Shown here: in pieces, positions 40,201 through 52,300 of the stretch | How positions within the stretch are numbered: position 1 is the first letter of the stretch | Layout of the letters: each line of letters starts with the position of its first letter | NCBI GenBank assembly: GCA_030692565.1 | Contig: JAUYAO010000030.1 | Span: forward strand, 1 to 53,385 | Source of the DNA: Nitrospira sp. | Lineage (GTDB): Bacteria > Nitrospirota > Nitrospiria > Nitrospirales > Nitrospiraceae | Reading direction: 5' to 3' | DNA length: 53,385 nucleotides | Translations under genes and position numbers: made by a program | Notes under the pieces: model-generated | What the model was told of the DNA's origin: nothing | What the model saw: the letters and a program-made list of their open reading frames with translations, nothing else | Database searches by the model: none

Positions 40201-42390
40201 TTACGCCGGCACCGGCCGCACGCCATCCTGATGCCGACACAGCCGGGCATAGAATCCCTTGAGCTGCACCAACTCCTCATGCGAGCCAGATTCCACTACT
40301 TCGCCTTTGTCGATCACGTAGATACAATGAGCCGGCCGCACGGTACTGAGACGATGCGCAATAATGAATACCGTGCGCCCGTTGCAGATGTGCGCCATGT
40401 TCTGCTGAATCATCGCCTCTGATTCATAATCCAACGCGCTCGTCGCTTCATCGAAGATCAGAATGCGGGGATTCGCCACCAACGCGCGGGCAATGGCAAT
40501 CCGCTGCCGTTGTCCGCCTGACAGCAAGCAGCCATGTTCCCCCACCATCGTGTCGTAGCCTTCCGGCAATTCCAGGATGAACTCGTGCGCCCCGGCCAGC
40601 TTCGCCGCCTGCATCACCTGCTCCATCGCCAGCCCGGGATCCGTCAACGCAATGTTGTCGCGAACAGATTGGTTGAAGAGAAAGTTTTCTTGCAGGACGA
40701 CACCCACCTGCCGGCGCAGCCAGGCAGGATCGACCTGCGCCAGATCGACGCCGTCGACCAGAATGCGGCCCCGTTCCGGCACATAGAGCCGTTGAATCAA
40801 TTTGGCGATGGTGCTCTTCCCGGACCCCGACCGCCCGACAATACCGATGACATCGCCAGGCGCCACGATAAACGAGATCTTGCGCAGCACTTCCGGCCCG
40901 TCCGGGCGGTACCGAAAGGTCACCCCTTCAAACACGACCTGCCCGGCGACTTGCGGCAATGTGGTCCGGTTCGGGTTGTAGGACGGCTCCGGCTGCGTAT
41001 TGAGCACATCCCCGAGCCGTTGCACCGAGATCCCGACCTGCTGAAACTCCTGCCAGAGATTGACGAGGCGTAACAGCGGGCCGGTCACCTGGGCCGACAG
41101 CATATTAAAGGCGATCAACTGCCCGATACTGAGATCCCCTTCGATCACGCGATAGGCTCCGACCCAGAGCACCGCGACGACAGTGACTTTCTGGATGCAG
41201 GTCGCAATTTGGCTTGCCACCGTAATCAGACTCGTCGCACGAAAGCTGGCGCGCACATAGCCGGCCAGTTGCTCCTCCCACTTGCGTAACAACGGCGGCT
41301 CGACGGCCATGGCCTTCACCGTCTGAATCCCGCTAACCGCCTCGACCAGGAAGGACTGGTTCTCCGCGCCGCGATTGAACTTTTCATGAAGCCTGGCCCG
41401 GATCGCCGGGGTAATCGCAATCGACAAGAAGGCATAGAACGGCAACGACACCATCACCACGCCCGTCAGCATCGGACTGTACAGCCACATCACGGCAAGA
41501 AAGACCACCGTGAACAGCACATCCAACACTACCGTGACCGAATGGCTCGTCAGAAACTGACGGATCTGTTCCAGTTCGCGCACCCGGGCCACCGTGTCGC
41601 CCACCCGTCGCGCTTCGAAATACGCCAGCGGGAGCGCCAGAATGTGGCGGAACAGCTGGGCGCCGAGCCCGACATCAATGCGATTGGTCGTATGGGAAAA
41701 CAGATAGGTACGTAATCCGCCGAGGAGTGCGTCAAACACAGCCAATCCGATCATGCCGATCGCCAGCACATGGAGAGTCGTGAACCCCTTGTGGACGAGG
41801 ACTTTATCGATGACGACTTGGGTGAATAGCGGGGTCAGCAGTGCAAAGAGTTGCAGGAAGAACGAGGCGACGAGCACTTCGCCGAGAAACTTCCGGTACT
41901 TCACGATGGAGGGAATGAACCAGGTGAAATCGAATTTCAGATCGTGCAGGCGCAGATTGGCCCGCTTCGTAAAGAGCAACAGCTCACCGGTCCAGGCCGA
42001 CTCAAACTGCTCGCGCGAGAGCACCAACGGCCGCCCGGCCACAGGGTCTTGGATCAGCGCCTTGTCGCCCTCAAACTTCGCCAGCACGACATACCGGCCG
42101 TCTGTGCGCTTCGCGATCGCGGGAAAGGGCGTCCCCGCCAGTTTGCTCCATGTCGTCGCGAGCGATCCCGCTTTCAACCCAAGATGTTTCGCCGCGCGCA
42201 GGAGCCCGGTGTCGGAAAGCGTCTGCCCAGACTGGGCAAACTGATGGCGCAACTGTGACCCGTCTGCGGGAAGATCGTAGTACCGGGCGATGATCAGGAG
42301 ACAGATGAGGCCTGTATCCGTAGTTCCAGATGTCGCTGGTGGTGGTGTTGAATCAGATGGAGGAGCACCCCTCCCTACGTCGGTTGGCAT
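40201..42390 (-). CDS. Type I secretion ABC permease/ATPase, HlyB-like with inactive C39-like domain
   Basis: The inner-membrane motor of the T1SS. The 729-residue protein has an N-terminal C39-like domain (about 22-145), six transmembrane helices (about 165-450) and an ABC ATPase domain: Walker A GIVGRSGSGKSTIAK near 520, signature LLSGGQRQRIAIARAL, Walker B RILIFDEATSALD, switch AHRLS. In the C39-like domain the catalytic cysteine position is Thr26 (DTGLIC) and the histidine position appears to be Arg99 (DGRYVVL), so it should not cleave a leader but bind RTX cargo, as known for HlyB. First gene of the exporter operon. Confidence 0.96.
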   Translation of the reverse strand: MPTDVGRGAPPSDSTPPPATSGTTDTGLICLLIIARYYDLPADGSQLRHQFAQSGQTLSDTGLLRAAKHLGLKAGSLATTWSKLAGTPFPAIAKRTDGRYVVLAKFEGDKALIQDPVAGRPLVLSREQFESAWTGELLLFTKRANLRLHDLKFDFTWFIPSIVKYRKFLGEVLVASFFLQLFALLTPLFTQVVIDKVLVHKGFTTLHVLAIGMIGLAVFDALLGGLRTYLFSHTTNRIDVGLGAQLFRHILALPLAYFEARRVGDTVARVRELEQIRQFLTSHSVTVVLDVLFTVVFLAVMWLYSPMLTGVVMVSLPFYAFLSIAITPAIRARLHEKFNRGAENQSFLVEAVSGIQTVKAMAVEPPLLRKWEEQLAGYVRASFRATSLITVASQIATCIQKVTVVAVLWVGAYRVIEGDLSIGQLIAFNMLSAQVTGPLLRLVNLWQEFQQVGISVQRLGDVLNTQPEPSYNPNRTTLPQVAGQVVFEGVTFRYRPDGPEVLRKISFIVAPGDVIGIVGRSGSGKSTIAKLIQRLYVPERGRILVDGVDLAQVDPAWLRRQVGVVLQENFLFNQSVRDNIALTDPGLAMEQVMQAAKLAGAHEFILELPEGYDTMVGEHGCLLSGGQRQRIAIARALVANPRILIFDEATSALDYESEAMIQQNMAHICNGRTVFIIAHRLSTVRPAHCIYVIDKGEVVESGSHEELVQLKGFYARLCRHQDGVRPVPA

Positions 42391-42400
42391 GGCGTCAACT

Positions 42401-42424
42401 CGGGTTCTGTTGCTTGACAGAACC
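42401..42424. promoter_or_regulatory. 9-bp palindrome in the divergent exporter / toxin-antitoxin interval
   Basis: GGGTTCTGT and ACAGAACCC are exact complements separated by 6 bases (TGCTTG). It lies 10 bases before the exporter ATG (minus) and 55 bases before the antitoxin ATG (plus). A perfect -35 box TTGACA (42413-42418, plus) straddles the loop and right arm, but no good -10 follows at normal spacing (AGCTAA is too far). It could be an operator for the RHH antitoxin or a leader hairpin of the exporter mRNA. Confidence 0.5.
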
Positions 42425-42479
42425 CCGTCTCCTAGCCCAAGCTAACGACACGATCTGACGCTGAAGAGGACACACGACG

Positions 42480-42737
42480 ATGGCAACGCCGAAACCAATG
42501 ACGATTGTGCTTCCGAACGATCTGGTGCGTGAGACCAAACGCGCGGCAAGCGCGGAGGCCACGACTCCGGCGAAGCTCGTTGAGGCGGCGTTGCGGCAAT
42601 ACCTCACCTCACGGCGTTGGCAGCGGCTTCGCCGGTGGGGCGCTGAGACCGCCAAGCGCCTTGGCATCAAGACGGAAGCCGACCTCGAGCGGTTCATCCG
42701 GCACCGACCGACCCGCGCACGGATGAGACCGCGGTGA
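42480..42737 (+). CDS. Ribbon-helix-helix antitoxin (CopG-like)
   Basis: An 85-residue protein with an N-terminal RHH DNA-binding motif (MTIVLPNDLVRETKRAASAE; TTPAKLVEAALRQYL) and a basic C-terminal tail (RRWQRLRRWGAETAKRLGI) that would wrap the toxin. RHH antitoxins repress their own operon and neutralise PIN toxins. AGAGGA lies about nine bases before the ATG. Its stop overlaps the toxin start (GTGA), so production is coupled. The 9-bp palindrome upstream is a candidate operator. Confidence 0.85.
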   Translation: MATPKPMTIVLPNDLVRETKRAASAEATTPAKLVEAALRQYLTSRRWQRLRRWGAETAKRLGIKTEADLERFIRHRPTRARMRPR

Positions 42738-43138
42738 TCACCGCGGTTGCGGACACCAATATTTACATCTCGGCTCTGCTGTTCGGAGGACCCTGCGAGA
42801 CGATTCTCAGCATGGCCCGATCCGGCCTGATCGCGCTCTACCATTCCCCGCCGATTGAGCGTGAGCTGCGCCGAACTTTGCGCGACAAGTTTGGTTGGAG
42901 CGATCTTCAGGTTCGTGACGCGATCGCGGAGTTGCGTGCTCTCAGTGGCCGTATCCTTCCAACCCTCCATTTCGACGGTGTGGTAGGGGATGAACCCGAC
43001 CATCGCATCCTGGAATGCGCCGTCAGTGCACGCGCGGACTATCTGATTACGGGCGACAAGCGCCATCTGCAGCCTCTCAAACACTTTCGTGGAGTCCAGA
43101 TCGTCTCCCCACGAACCTTCCTCAATCTGTTCCGGTAA
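42734..43138 (+). CDS. PIN-domain toxin (VapC-like ribonuclease)
   Basis: A 134-residue PIN domain, the metal-dependent RNase of VapBC-type toxin-antitoxin systems. Acidic active-site residues are in place: Asp7 (VADTNIYISALLF), Glu42 or Glu44 (SPPIERELRR), Asp89 (DEPDHRILECA) and Asp108 (ADYLITGDKRHL). The LFGGPCETIL and KHFRGVQIVSPRTFL phrases suit the 'putative toxin-antitoxin PIN family'. The start is GTG at 42734, overlapping the antitoxin stop. Intact by sequence. Confidence 0.9.
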   Translation: MITAVADTNIYISALLFGGPCETILSMARSGLIALYHSPPIERELRRTLRDKFGWSDLQVRDAIAELRALSGRILPTLHFDGVVGDEPDHRILECAVSARADYLITGDKRHLQPLKHFRGVQIVSPRTFLNLFR

Positions 43139-43266
43139 CGTGCTCATCGCCGAAGTCCTCGACCTCGCTCAGAGTCGCAGTTGACGCATCGCTCGTCTGT
43201 CTGGTCGCTCCGGTCCATCTCGTCCGGAACTAGAGAGACAGGGCGACAACGAGATGGCCCCCAATA

Positions 43267-43289
43267 CCGTTCACGGTTCACGGTTCACG
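43267..43289. repeat. Tandem 7-base repeat, part of a degenerate heptamer tract
   Basis: CGGTTCA is repeated head to tail (GTTCACGGTTCACGGTTCAC in 43269-43288). Looser versions of the same beat (ACCATCCACCATTCACCATT, 43330-43349) follow up to the RTX stop codon. The tract fills much of the 226-bp interval between the PIN toxin and the RTX gene, which has no other gene and no clear terminator. Confidence 0.6.
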
Positions 43290-43364
43290 TCTCGCGTTTC
43301 TATCTCGTCCCATCCTGCCCATTCAACATGAACCATCCACCATTCACCATTTCCCCTGCACCGT

Positions 43365-46300
43365 TCACTGCCAACTGGCCGCCAAGACCGTCTGCACATC
43401 CTGCGGCCGTTGATCGATGGCCTGGTCCCAGGTGAGGCCCGTCTGCGTCGTGAAGGTGGCCATCGCCTGGATGAGCTGATCGACTTGCGAGTTCAACATC
43501 GTTTGCCCGTTGCCTGCCTGGATCGTTTCAACCTGGGCCGTGGCAGGAGCGCTATACCAATTCTGAATCGTCACACGGTCGGTGCTGCCATGAATCGTGA
43601 GCCGCAGATCGTTCGCCTGGCGGCTCAACACAAGATCCAAGGGATTGATGCCTGCGTCGTACAGAATCTTGTCTGCCGTCCCGCTGTTGTCCTGGACGAG
43701 ATCCTGCCCATCGCCACGACCGAACAAGACGGTATCGTTGCCGGCACCTCCATTCACCTGGTCGTTCCCCAGACCACCACGCAGGGTGTCGTTGCCACCG
43801 GCGCCGCTCAGCATGTTATTGGCGCGGTTGCCGGTCATCGTATTGTTCAAGCTATTGCCGGTGCCGTTGACGGCGCTGAATCCGATCAAGGTCAGATTCT
43901 CCACGTTGGTCGCAAGGGTGTGCGTGATGCCGCTGACGACCGTGTCCGTGCCTCCATTCGCGGCTTCGATCACCGTATCGCCCGCGCCGATCACATAGGT
44001 GTCGTGGCCGTCCAACCCGGCGAGCACGTTGGCGGCACTATTGCCGGTGAGGACATTGTCGAGCGCGTTGCCGGTGCCGTTGATGGCCGCCGATCCCGTC
44101 AATACGAGATTCTCGACGTGGGTGCTCAAGCTGTACGTCACCGAACTCGTGACCGAATCGAGCGCGCCTTCATTGGCCTGTTCGATCACGGTGTCGCCGG
44201 TATGATCCACCATATAGAGGTCGTCCCCTGCGCCACCGGCCATCGTATCGGCCCCGCCCTTGCCGTCGAGCAAGTTGGCCCCGCTGTTGCCGGTCAGCAC
44301 ATTGGACAGCCCATTGCCGATCCCCGCGCTCGGGCCGGTGCCCGTCAGCGTCAAGTTCTCGACATTGGCCCCCAGCTGGTAGGCCAGCAGCGCACTCTGC
44401 ACCTGGTCGGTGCCCTCATTCGCGGCTTCCGTGACCACATCAAAGAAATGCTCGACCACATACGTGTCATTGCCGGCGCCGCCCGTCATCGAATCAGCCC
44501 CCGTTCCGCCGTCGAGGAGGTCATGCCCGGCACCCCCTTGCAACGTATCGTTGCCCGCCAACCCGAACAGCTGATCGTGGCCGGCCCCGCCCGTCAGCAC
44601 ATCATTGCCGGCAGTCCCCGTCAGGACCAGGTCCTGAACCGTCACCGTCAGCGCGAAGACGTCCGCCACACTGAGGTTCCCCTGGTCGGTCGCGATGATG
44701 CGGACATCGAGTGCGCCGATGTCGCTCCCTTGAGGTGTGCCGCTGAACATGCGCGTCGCTGGATTGAAGCTCAGCCAGGTGGGCAGCGCGGCACCGTTGG
44801 CCAGCGTCGCACTATAGGTCAGGGTATCGCCGGCATCGAGATCGGCAAACGTTCCGGTTGGGACAACCACGATGAACAGCGCACCTGTCGCCGCCTGCTG
44901 ATCGGCCAGCGGCACCGCCACCGTCGGCGCGTCGTTGACGTTCTGGATGGCGAGCACAAACGTCTCCGTCGCACTGAGGCTGCCAAGATCCGTCGCCGTC
45001 ACCGCAATGGTGAGCGTGCCCACATCGGCGTTTAGCGGTGTACCGCTGAAGGTCCGCGTGGCCGGATCGAAGCTGAGCCACGTGGGAAGCACAGCCCCGT
45101 TGTCCAGCGTGGCGCTGTAGGCCAGCACATCGCCGGCATCCACGTCCGCAAAGGTTCCTGCGGGCACGACCAGACTGAACAGCGTATCTTCCACTGCTGT
45201 TTGATCGGCCAACGGAGCGGCGACCGTCGGGGCCTCGTTGACATTCGTCACCGTGAGGGTGAAGACATCAGACACGGTGAGGTTGCCCGTATCCGTGGCA
45301 GTCACGCGTAGATCCAGCGCCCCCACTTGGGCATCATCAGGCGTGCCACTGAATGAACGGGTGGTCGCATCGAAACTCAGCCAGGCTGGGAGTGTGCTCC
45401 CGTCAGCCAGGCCGGCGCTGTAGGTCAGCACATCGCCCGCGTCCTCATCGGCAAAGGTGGTGGAAGGCACCACGACTGTAAACGGCGCATCCTCCGGCAC
45501 GGTCTGATCGGCCAGCGGATTGGTAAGCCTCGGCGCATGGTTGACAAACAGATCCGTCAAATTCACCATGTTGCCATCGGCAAAAGCCAGCGTCTCGACC
45601 ACGTGAGAGCCGTTTGCGCCTGTAGGATCGAAGTTCGTGAGGAGGAGCTGGTCCGTTCCGCTTGCCCCTACCTGAATCGTCAGCGTCCGTGCGGCTTCAT
45701 CGTGCGTGAATGTCAGATCGCTCTGAGCAATCCCCGCGCCAAAGAGAATCCGGTTGCCCTCTCCGACGGCGACGATATCCTCGATGGTGTCGAGGCCATC
45801 GCCGAGATTGAACCGGTAGGTATCGTTTCCCGACCCTCCACGCAGCACATCCTGTCCTGCGCCAGCTTCAATCGAGTCGTCACCGGCTAGGCCGCTGATC
45901 CGGTCCACGACGTTCGTACCTGCAATCGTGTCGTGGCCGGCCGTACCGGCCGGATCGAACCCACGGGCAATCAATTGATCGTAGGACAGCACCGTCCCGT
46001 CGGCGAATCGGAACGATTCAATTGTCCTCGGCCCCAGCACATTGGTCGGATCGAAATTCGTCAGATGGATCGCGTCGCCGGTCGCGCCGACGCGGATCAG
46101 CAGCGAGCCCAGATCGAGGCTCAGACCGGCAGGGTCGATCCCTTGCCCAAACTGAACGGTGTTGCCTTCTCCCGGCACACTCGCATCGGTGATGGTATCG
46201 ATCCCATCGCCGGCATTGAAGACATAGGTATCGTCGCCAGCTCCACCGATGAGCGTATCGTTCCCGGTTCCACCCGTGATCGTGTCGTTCCCTGCTCCGG

Positions 46301-49300
46301 CAATGACCGTGTCATTCCCGCCCAGCGCATCGATCCCGTCGTTCCCAATGGTACCGACGAGCACATCCGCATCCTCCGTCCCAGTGATCGTGATCGATGG
46401 GCCGAGCAGGCTGGCCAGATTCGCCGTGCGGCCATCGGCAAACGCCAGGGTCTCGACGACGAGAGACCCGTTGACGCCGGCGGAGTCGAAGTTGGTCAAG
46501 ATCAGCTGGTCAGCCCCACCGGAACCGACGTGAATCGTAAGCGTCCTTGCGACCATGTCCTCCGTGAAAGCCAGATCGGTCCGACTGATCCCAACACCGA
46601 ACTGAACCCGGTTACCTTCACCCACCATTACCGTGTCCTGAATGGTGTCGATCCCGTCGCCGAGGTTGAAGAGATAGGTGTCGTCGCCAGAACCCCCAAT
46701 GAGTGTGTCGTTGCCCGAGATTGTTTCACTGAGATTGTCGGGGTTCAGACCATTTCCCCCCCAGAGAGTATCGTCTCCAGCCTCACCCGCAAGGACATTG
46801 TCCGCTGAATTACCGATGAGGAGATTGCCGAGCTCATTCCCAGTTCCAGCACGACCTCCTGTGAGCCTCAGATTCTCAAGGTTCTGCCCCAGCGTGTATT
46901 CAAAGCCCGCCACCACAGTGTCGATGCCTTCGCCGACACTCTCAAGAATGGTCTCGTTTGAATGAGAGACAACATAGGTATCGTTTCCCTGTCCGCCGAT
47001 CAACAGATCTTCCCCAAATGCACTCAGCGGAATCTCATTCCCATCAGGATTGACGACTCCGCCGAACGCTTGCAAGAAATCGTCTCCCTCGCCACCGATA
47101 AGGATGTCGCTCCCATCACCGAGCGCCCCGCCTAACTCATCGATAAAGATAGAGCCCCCAATGAGCGTATCGTTGCCTGCTCCTCCATCGAGCACATTGT
47201 CCGCATGATTGCCGATCAAGATATTATTCAGCGCATTCCCTGTCCCCCGTTCAGCCCCACCGACTAAGGTCCCGTCTTCATACAACGTCAAGTTCTCAAC
47301 ATTCGCGGGAAGCGTCACGCCATCCAGGCCGATAACCGTGTCAAGGCCTTCACTGGAAGCTTCTATGATCGTATCCTGGGGCGCGAACCGGTAGTACGTA
47401 TCATCACCTTGTCCACCTGACAGTGTTTCCTGAAGACTTGTACCATCAAGGAAGTCCGGGCCATTTGTGCCGACGATCGAAAGTGCTTTTTGAAACAGCG
47501 TGGCCTGGCTCCAGATCATGCCATCGGAAAACTCCACCTGCCCAATCCGCAGCGTGGGATCGTTAGGGTCTAAATAGGTACCGATCTCATCCTGCGTCCC
47601 ATTGATCCGCAGATATATCGCTGCGCCGCTTCTCGTGATGGTCACATCTGATGGCGCCACATCCGACATCAACCTGATGACATCCTCACCGTCACCGTAG
47701 GCAAAGTCCCGGCCCGAACCACGGCCAAACACATAGACGTCTCCCCCTGCTCCACCAGCAAGCGAATCGCTCCCGGCGCCACCGTTTAACTGATCGTTCC
47801 CATCCCCGCCAGCCAAGATATCGTCGCCCGTTCCGCCATCGAGTATGTCATTTCCATAATCACCGGATAGCGTGTCGTTACCCGCGTCGCCAAGGAGCGT
47901 ATCATTCGCCTCAAGTGGGATACCGTTAAAGAAGAACGATTCACCGTAGAGGTGATCGTCTCCGAGCCCTCCTCTCAGCACATCACCGCCAGATCCTCCT
48001 TGCAGCTGATCGTTCCCAGCCCCTCCGATCAACTGATCATTACCAAGATTCCCGAAAATCTCATCGTCTCCGATACCCCCAAGCAAGGTGTTATCGAGCG
48101 CATTCCCGGACTGGATTGTTCTGGGATAGGCAGACGCTTGGAGAGCAAGGGCATTGCCATCCCACACCGTGCCATCTGCGAATCGGATAGCTTGGGTCTG
48201 CTGATGCGCAGGGCTGTTAAAGAAATCAGGCACCGTGATCTCATCGCCAGTGCTGACGATTCGAATGACGAGCGCAGTAAGGGAGAACGGATACCCTGTC
48301 GTGACCACAACATCACCGGGGGTGATATCGGGTGCCATGAGAATCGTATTGACTTCGCCCAACACGGTGTCTTGAACGGTGTCTCTTCCCGACCCATGAC
48401 CAAACAGGTACGTATCCTGCCCAAGGCCTCCGGCCAAATAGTCATTGCCCGCACCGCCGTCAAGAATGTTGGCCTGTGCGTTCCCATAGAGGCTATTATC
48501 CAAATCGTTCCCAGTTCCTGATTGGGCCACACCAGCAGAAAGGTCAAGCACCTCGACATTGGCGCCTAACGTATAATCGACCAGACTCCGTACCGTGTCG
48601 ATTCCCGAGGAAAGTTCTTCCACAGCGGTGTCTCCAGTGTTGTCGACGACATAGACATCATCGCCGTTTCCCCCGATGAGCACATCCGCTCCTGTACCCC
48701 CGTCGAGAATGTTGGCATAGCGATTTCCCGTTAACACGTTGTCCAACTCGTTGCCCGTAAGAACAAGGCCTTCGACACTCACGGATAAGCCTTCATCCCT
48801 CAAGACCAGTTTCTCCAGATTGGCCCCGAGGCGGTACGATCCCGTCACTTCAATCGTATCAGTCCCTTCCCCTGACCGTTCGACAACGATATCGCCAGTC
48901 CCCACGAGATACGTATCGTTGCCTAATCCTCCACTGAGAACATTCGGGGCCTCATTCCCACTCAACACATTATCGAGATCGTTTCCGACCCCGTTGATGA
49001 TCTGGCTCCCGACCAAGACCAGATTCTCAACATTCGCTCCCAATTCGTAGGTGCTGCCACTTTCAATCGTGTCGATGCCCTCACCAGCCAATTCCACCAC
49101 CGTATCGCCCGCGCCGACCACATAGGCATCGTGGCCGGCGCCGCCGGACAGCACATTCGCCGCGCTGTTGCCGGTCAGCACATTGTCCAGCTCATTGCCG
49201 GCGCCATTGATCGTGGCATTTCCGGTGAGCGTCAGGTTCTCCACATGGGCCGACAGCTGAATACCGACTGCTGAGAGCACGGTATCGTTTCCTTCATTCA

Positions 49301-52300
49301 CCAGCTCCGTGACCACATCCCCCGCATCGTTCATGATGTAGGTATCATCACCCGCGCCACCCGAGAGCTGATCGGCTCCGATGCCGCCATCAAGCCGATC
49401 ATTTCCGGCAAGACCAACCAGTTGATCGTCGCCGGCCAAACCAGCCAAGCGATCATGTCCACTCGTACCTGTCAGGGAATCAGTCCCACCAGTCCCGGTG
49501 ATCGTAGGCTGAGCAAGATTCTCGATAAGCGCTTGGCCCCAGACCGTCCCATCGGCAAACTGCACACGCTCGATCTGAAGGGGAGCCGCGAGGAAATAGA
49601 GCGCGACCGTCAGACGATCCGCGCCGCCGTTGAGGCTCAATACGAGATCGCGGTCGTTCCTGGTGACCACCACGTCCGACGGAGCCACTCCGGGCGCCAT
49701 CCGGATCGTATCGAGACTGCCCTGTGATTCGATGATGGTGTCCTCGCCTGATCCAGGCCCGAACACATAGGTGTCACTCCCCTGTCCACCAAACAGGCGA
49801 TCATTCCCCAGCCCGCCGTCGAGCGTGTCATCGCCCAGTCCGCTCCGGAGGACATCGGCGCCATCGCCGGCGACGATTCGATCCACCACATTCGTTCCGA
49901 CAATCTGGTCGTCACCCTCCGTGCCGGTGAGATCGAACCCGCGGGCAAGCAATTGATCGTAGGTCAGCGTGCTGCCGTCGGCAAAGCGGAAGGAGTCCAC
50001 CGTGCGTGGACCCAACACATTGGCGCGATCGAAGGTAGCGAGTTGAATCGCGTCGCCGCCGCTCCCCACGCGAAGCAGCAGGCCGCCCGCGCCGGTTCCT
50101 GATTGATCGGGCGCCAGATCCAGGCGGAGATCGGCAGACGTGATGCCGGCACCGAAGACCACCTCATTGCCTGCACCGGCTGAGGCCGTATCAGCAATCG
50201 TATCGACACCATCACCGGTGTTGAAGAAGTAGGAATCGTTCCCAGCCCCGCCCCCAAGACGGTCATCCCCTAATCCACCGCGGAAGCGATCGACGACATT
50301 GGTGCCGATCAGAACATCGTCAAATACGGTGCCATCGATATCGAATCCGCGCGCGACCAGATCCGCATATGCCAGCACTGTCCCGTCGGCGAACTCAAAG
50401 CGATCCACGGCATGAGCACCCAAGACATCGCTGCCGTTCGCCCCGATCTGCACGCCCTCGAACGCTGCGCCAGGCCGCACCAGCACTTGACCAAACACCG
50501 TCGTCATTTTCAGAGAGTCCGGAGTGATGCCAGCGCCGAACGTCACCTGATTGGACTCGCCCACAGCGATCACATCACTGATGGAGTCGATGCCGTCGCC
50601 ACTATTGAACTGGTAGGTGTCATGGCCCGTCCCCCCGTACAGTTGATCGTCGCCGGCCCCGCCCACCAGCACATCGTTGCCGGCCCCACCGTTCAGGACA
50701 TCGTTGCCAATCCCACCATCCAAGAAATCGTTTCCACTCAGCCCAATAAGGATATCTGCCCCAGCATTCCCTCTCATGGTGTCAGATAGGTCCGTGCCGA
50801 GCAGAACATCGCTATCAGGTGTTCCGATGAAATCAAACCCCTTCTGCGCTAGCTGGGCATAACTCAGTATGGTTCCATCGGCAAACTCGAAGCTGTCAAT
50901 AGAGTGAGAACCAGCTACGTCCGTCGGATTAAATCCGAAAAGGCGCACTCCACCGTCTGAGTGCCCAACTCTGATGACAAGCGTGGAATTCGCCTCCAGT
51001 TCTAAGCGAAGTCCATCGGGGCTTATCCCTGCACCGAATACCAAACGATTCCCTTCCTCATGTGAATCGGAGATGAGATCAAGGCCATCGCCAGGATTGA
51101 ACACATATGTATCCCGCCCAACACCACCAAACAGCGTGTCCGCACCGAGCCCACCGATCAAGATATCGTTCCCCGCGCCGGCAAAAACCGTATCATTCCC
51201 ACCCTCTGCTGAGATCACATCATCCCCAGCGCCAGCCAGGATTCTTTCCGATCCATCGTCTCCTCCTAGAAAACCAGAAGGGAGCGGCAATTGATCCGCA
51301 AGCGCGATTTGACTGCCATCGGCAAAGCTGAGCAGCTCGACCGGCGTAGTGCCTGCGACATTATTGAGGTTAACCCCAAGCAGCTCTATGCTGTCGGCTC
51401 CACCATTGATTTGAATCATCAGGCTTTGACGAACCGGGTCATGAACAAAGGTGAGATCGGCAAGCGCAATCCCTGGCCCGAACACCAATTCGTTGACCTC
51501 TTGTGAACCGGCTCCATCCGAAATGACATCGTGCCCGTCGCCCAAGTGAAACACGTAGAAGTCGTTTCCCTCTCCGCCGTCAAGGATGTCATCCCCAAGC
51601 CCTCCTCGCAGCCCGTCGTCACCACGCCCGCCAAAGATGGTATCGATTCCTTCATCGCCTAGCAGAACGTCGTTCCCCTCATCCCCGAACACTGCGTCAT
51701 CCCCGGCCCCACCCGAGAGCTGGTCTATGCCTTCTTCGCCCGATACGCTATCATCGCCTTCCTGGCCAAAAAGCCGATCATCTCCACTCCCCCCGAACAG
51801 GAAATCATCACCTTCTCCACCTTGTAATTCGTCGTCGTCTTCACCCCCGTCGAGTGAGTCGTTGCCGGCTGCTCCCAAGAGTAAATCGTTCCCTGCATCT
51901 CCAAACAACAAATCGTCGCCGGGCGCGGAATTATCGAAATAGTCGCCTGACAAGAGGTCGTCTCCAACTCCACCATAGATTTCATCGGCGCCATCGCCCC
52001 CGTAGAGTGCGTCGATCCCATCGCCGCCGGATAACACATCGTGTCCGCGCAGACCGTAAAGAAGATCGTCGCCGCTCCCTCCATCGAGATAATCATCTCC
52101 GACTTCCTCAAACAGAGTTTCCTCGCCAGCCTGAACCGTTCCACCATAATCCCCATAGAGAATATCGTTTCCAGCACCCCCGAGCAGTGTATCGTTCCCG
52201 CCATCGCCATACAGAATATCGGCGCCCTCGCCACCATCAAGGTAATCCTCTCCAGCCCGAGCGACCTCAAAGGCAACAAACGAGAGAGTTCCATCGATAC

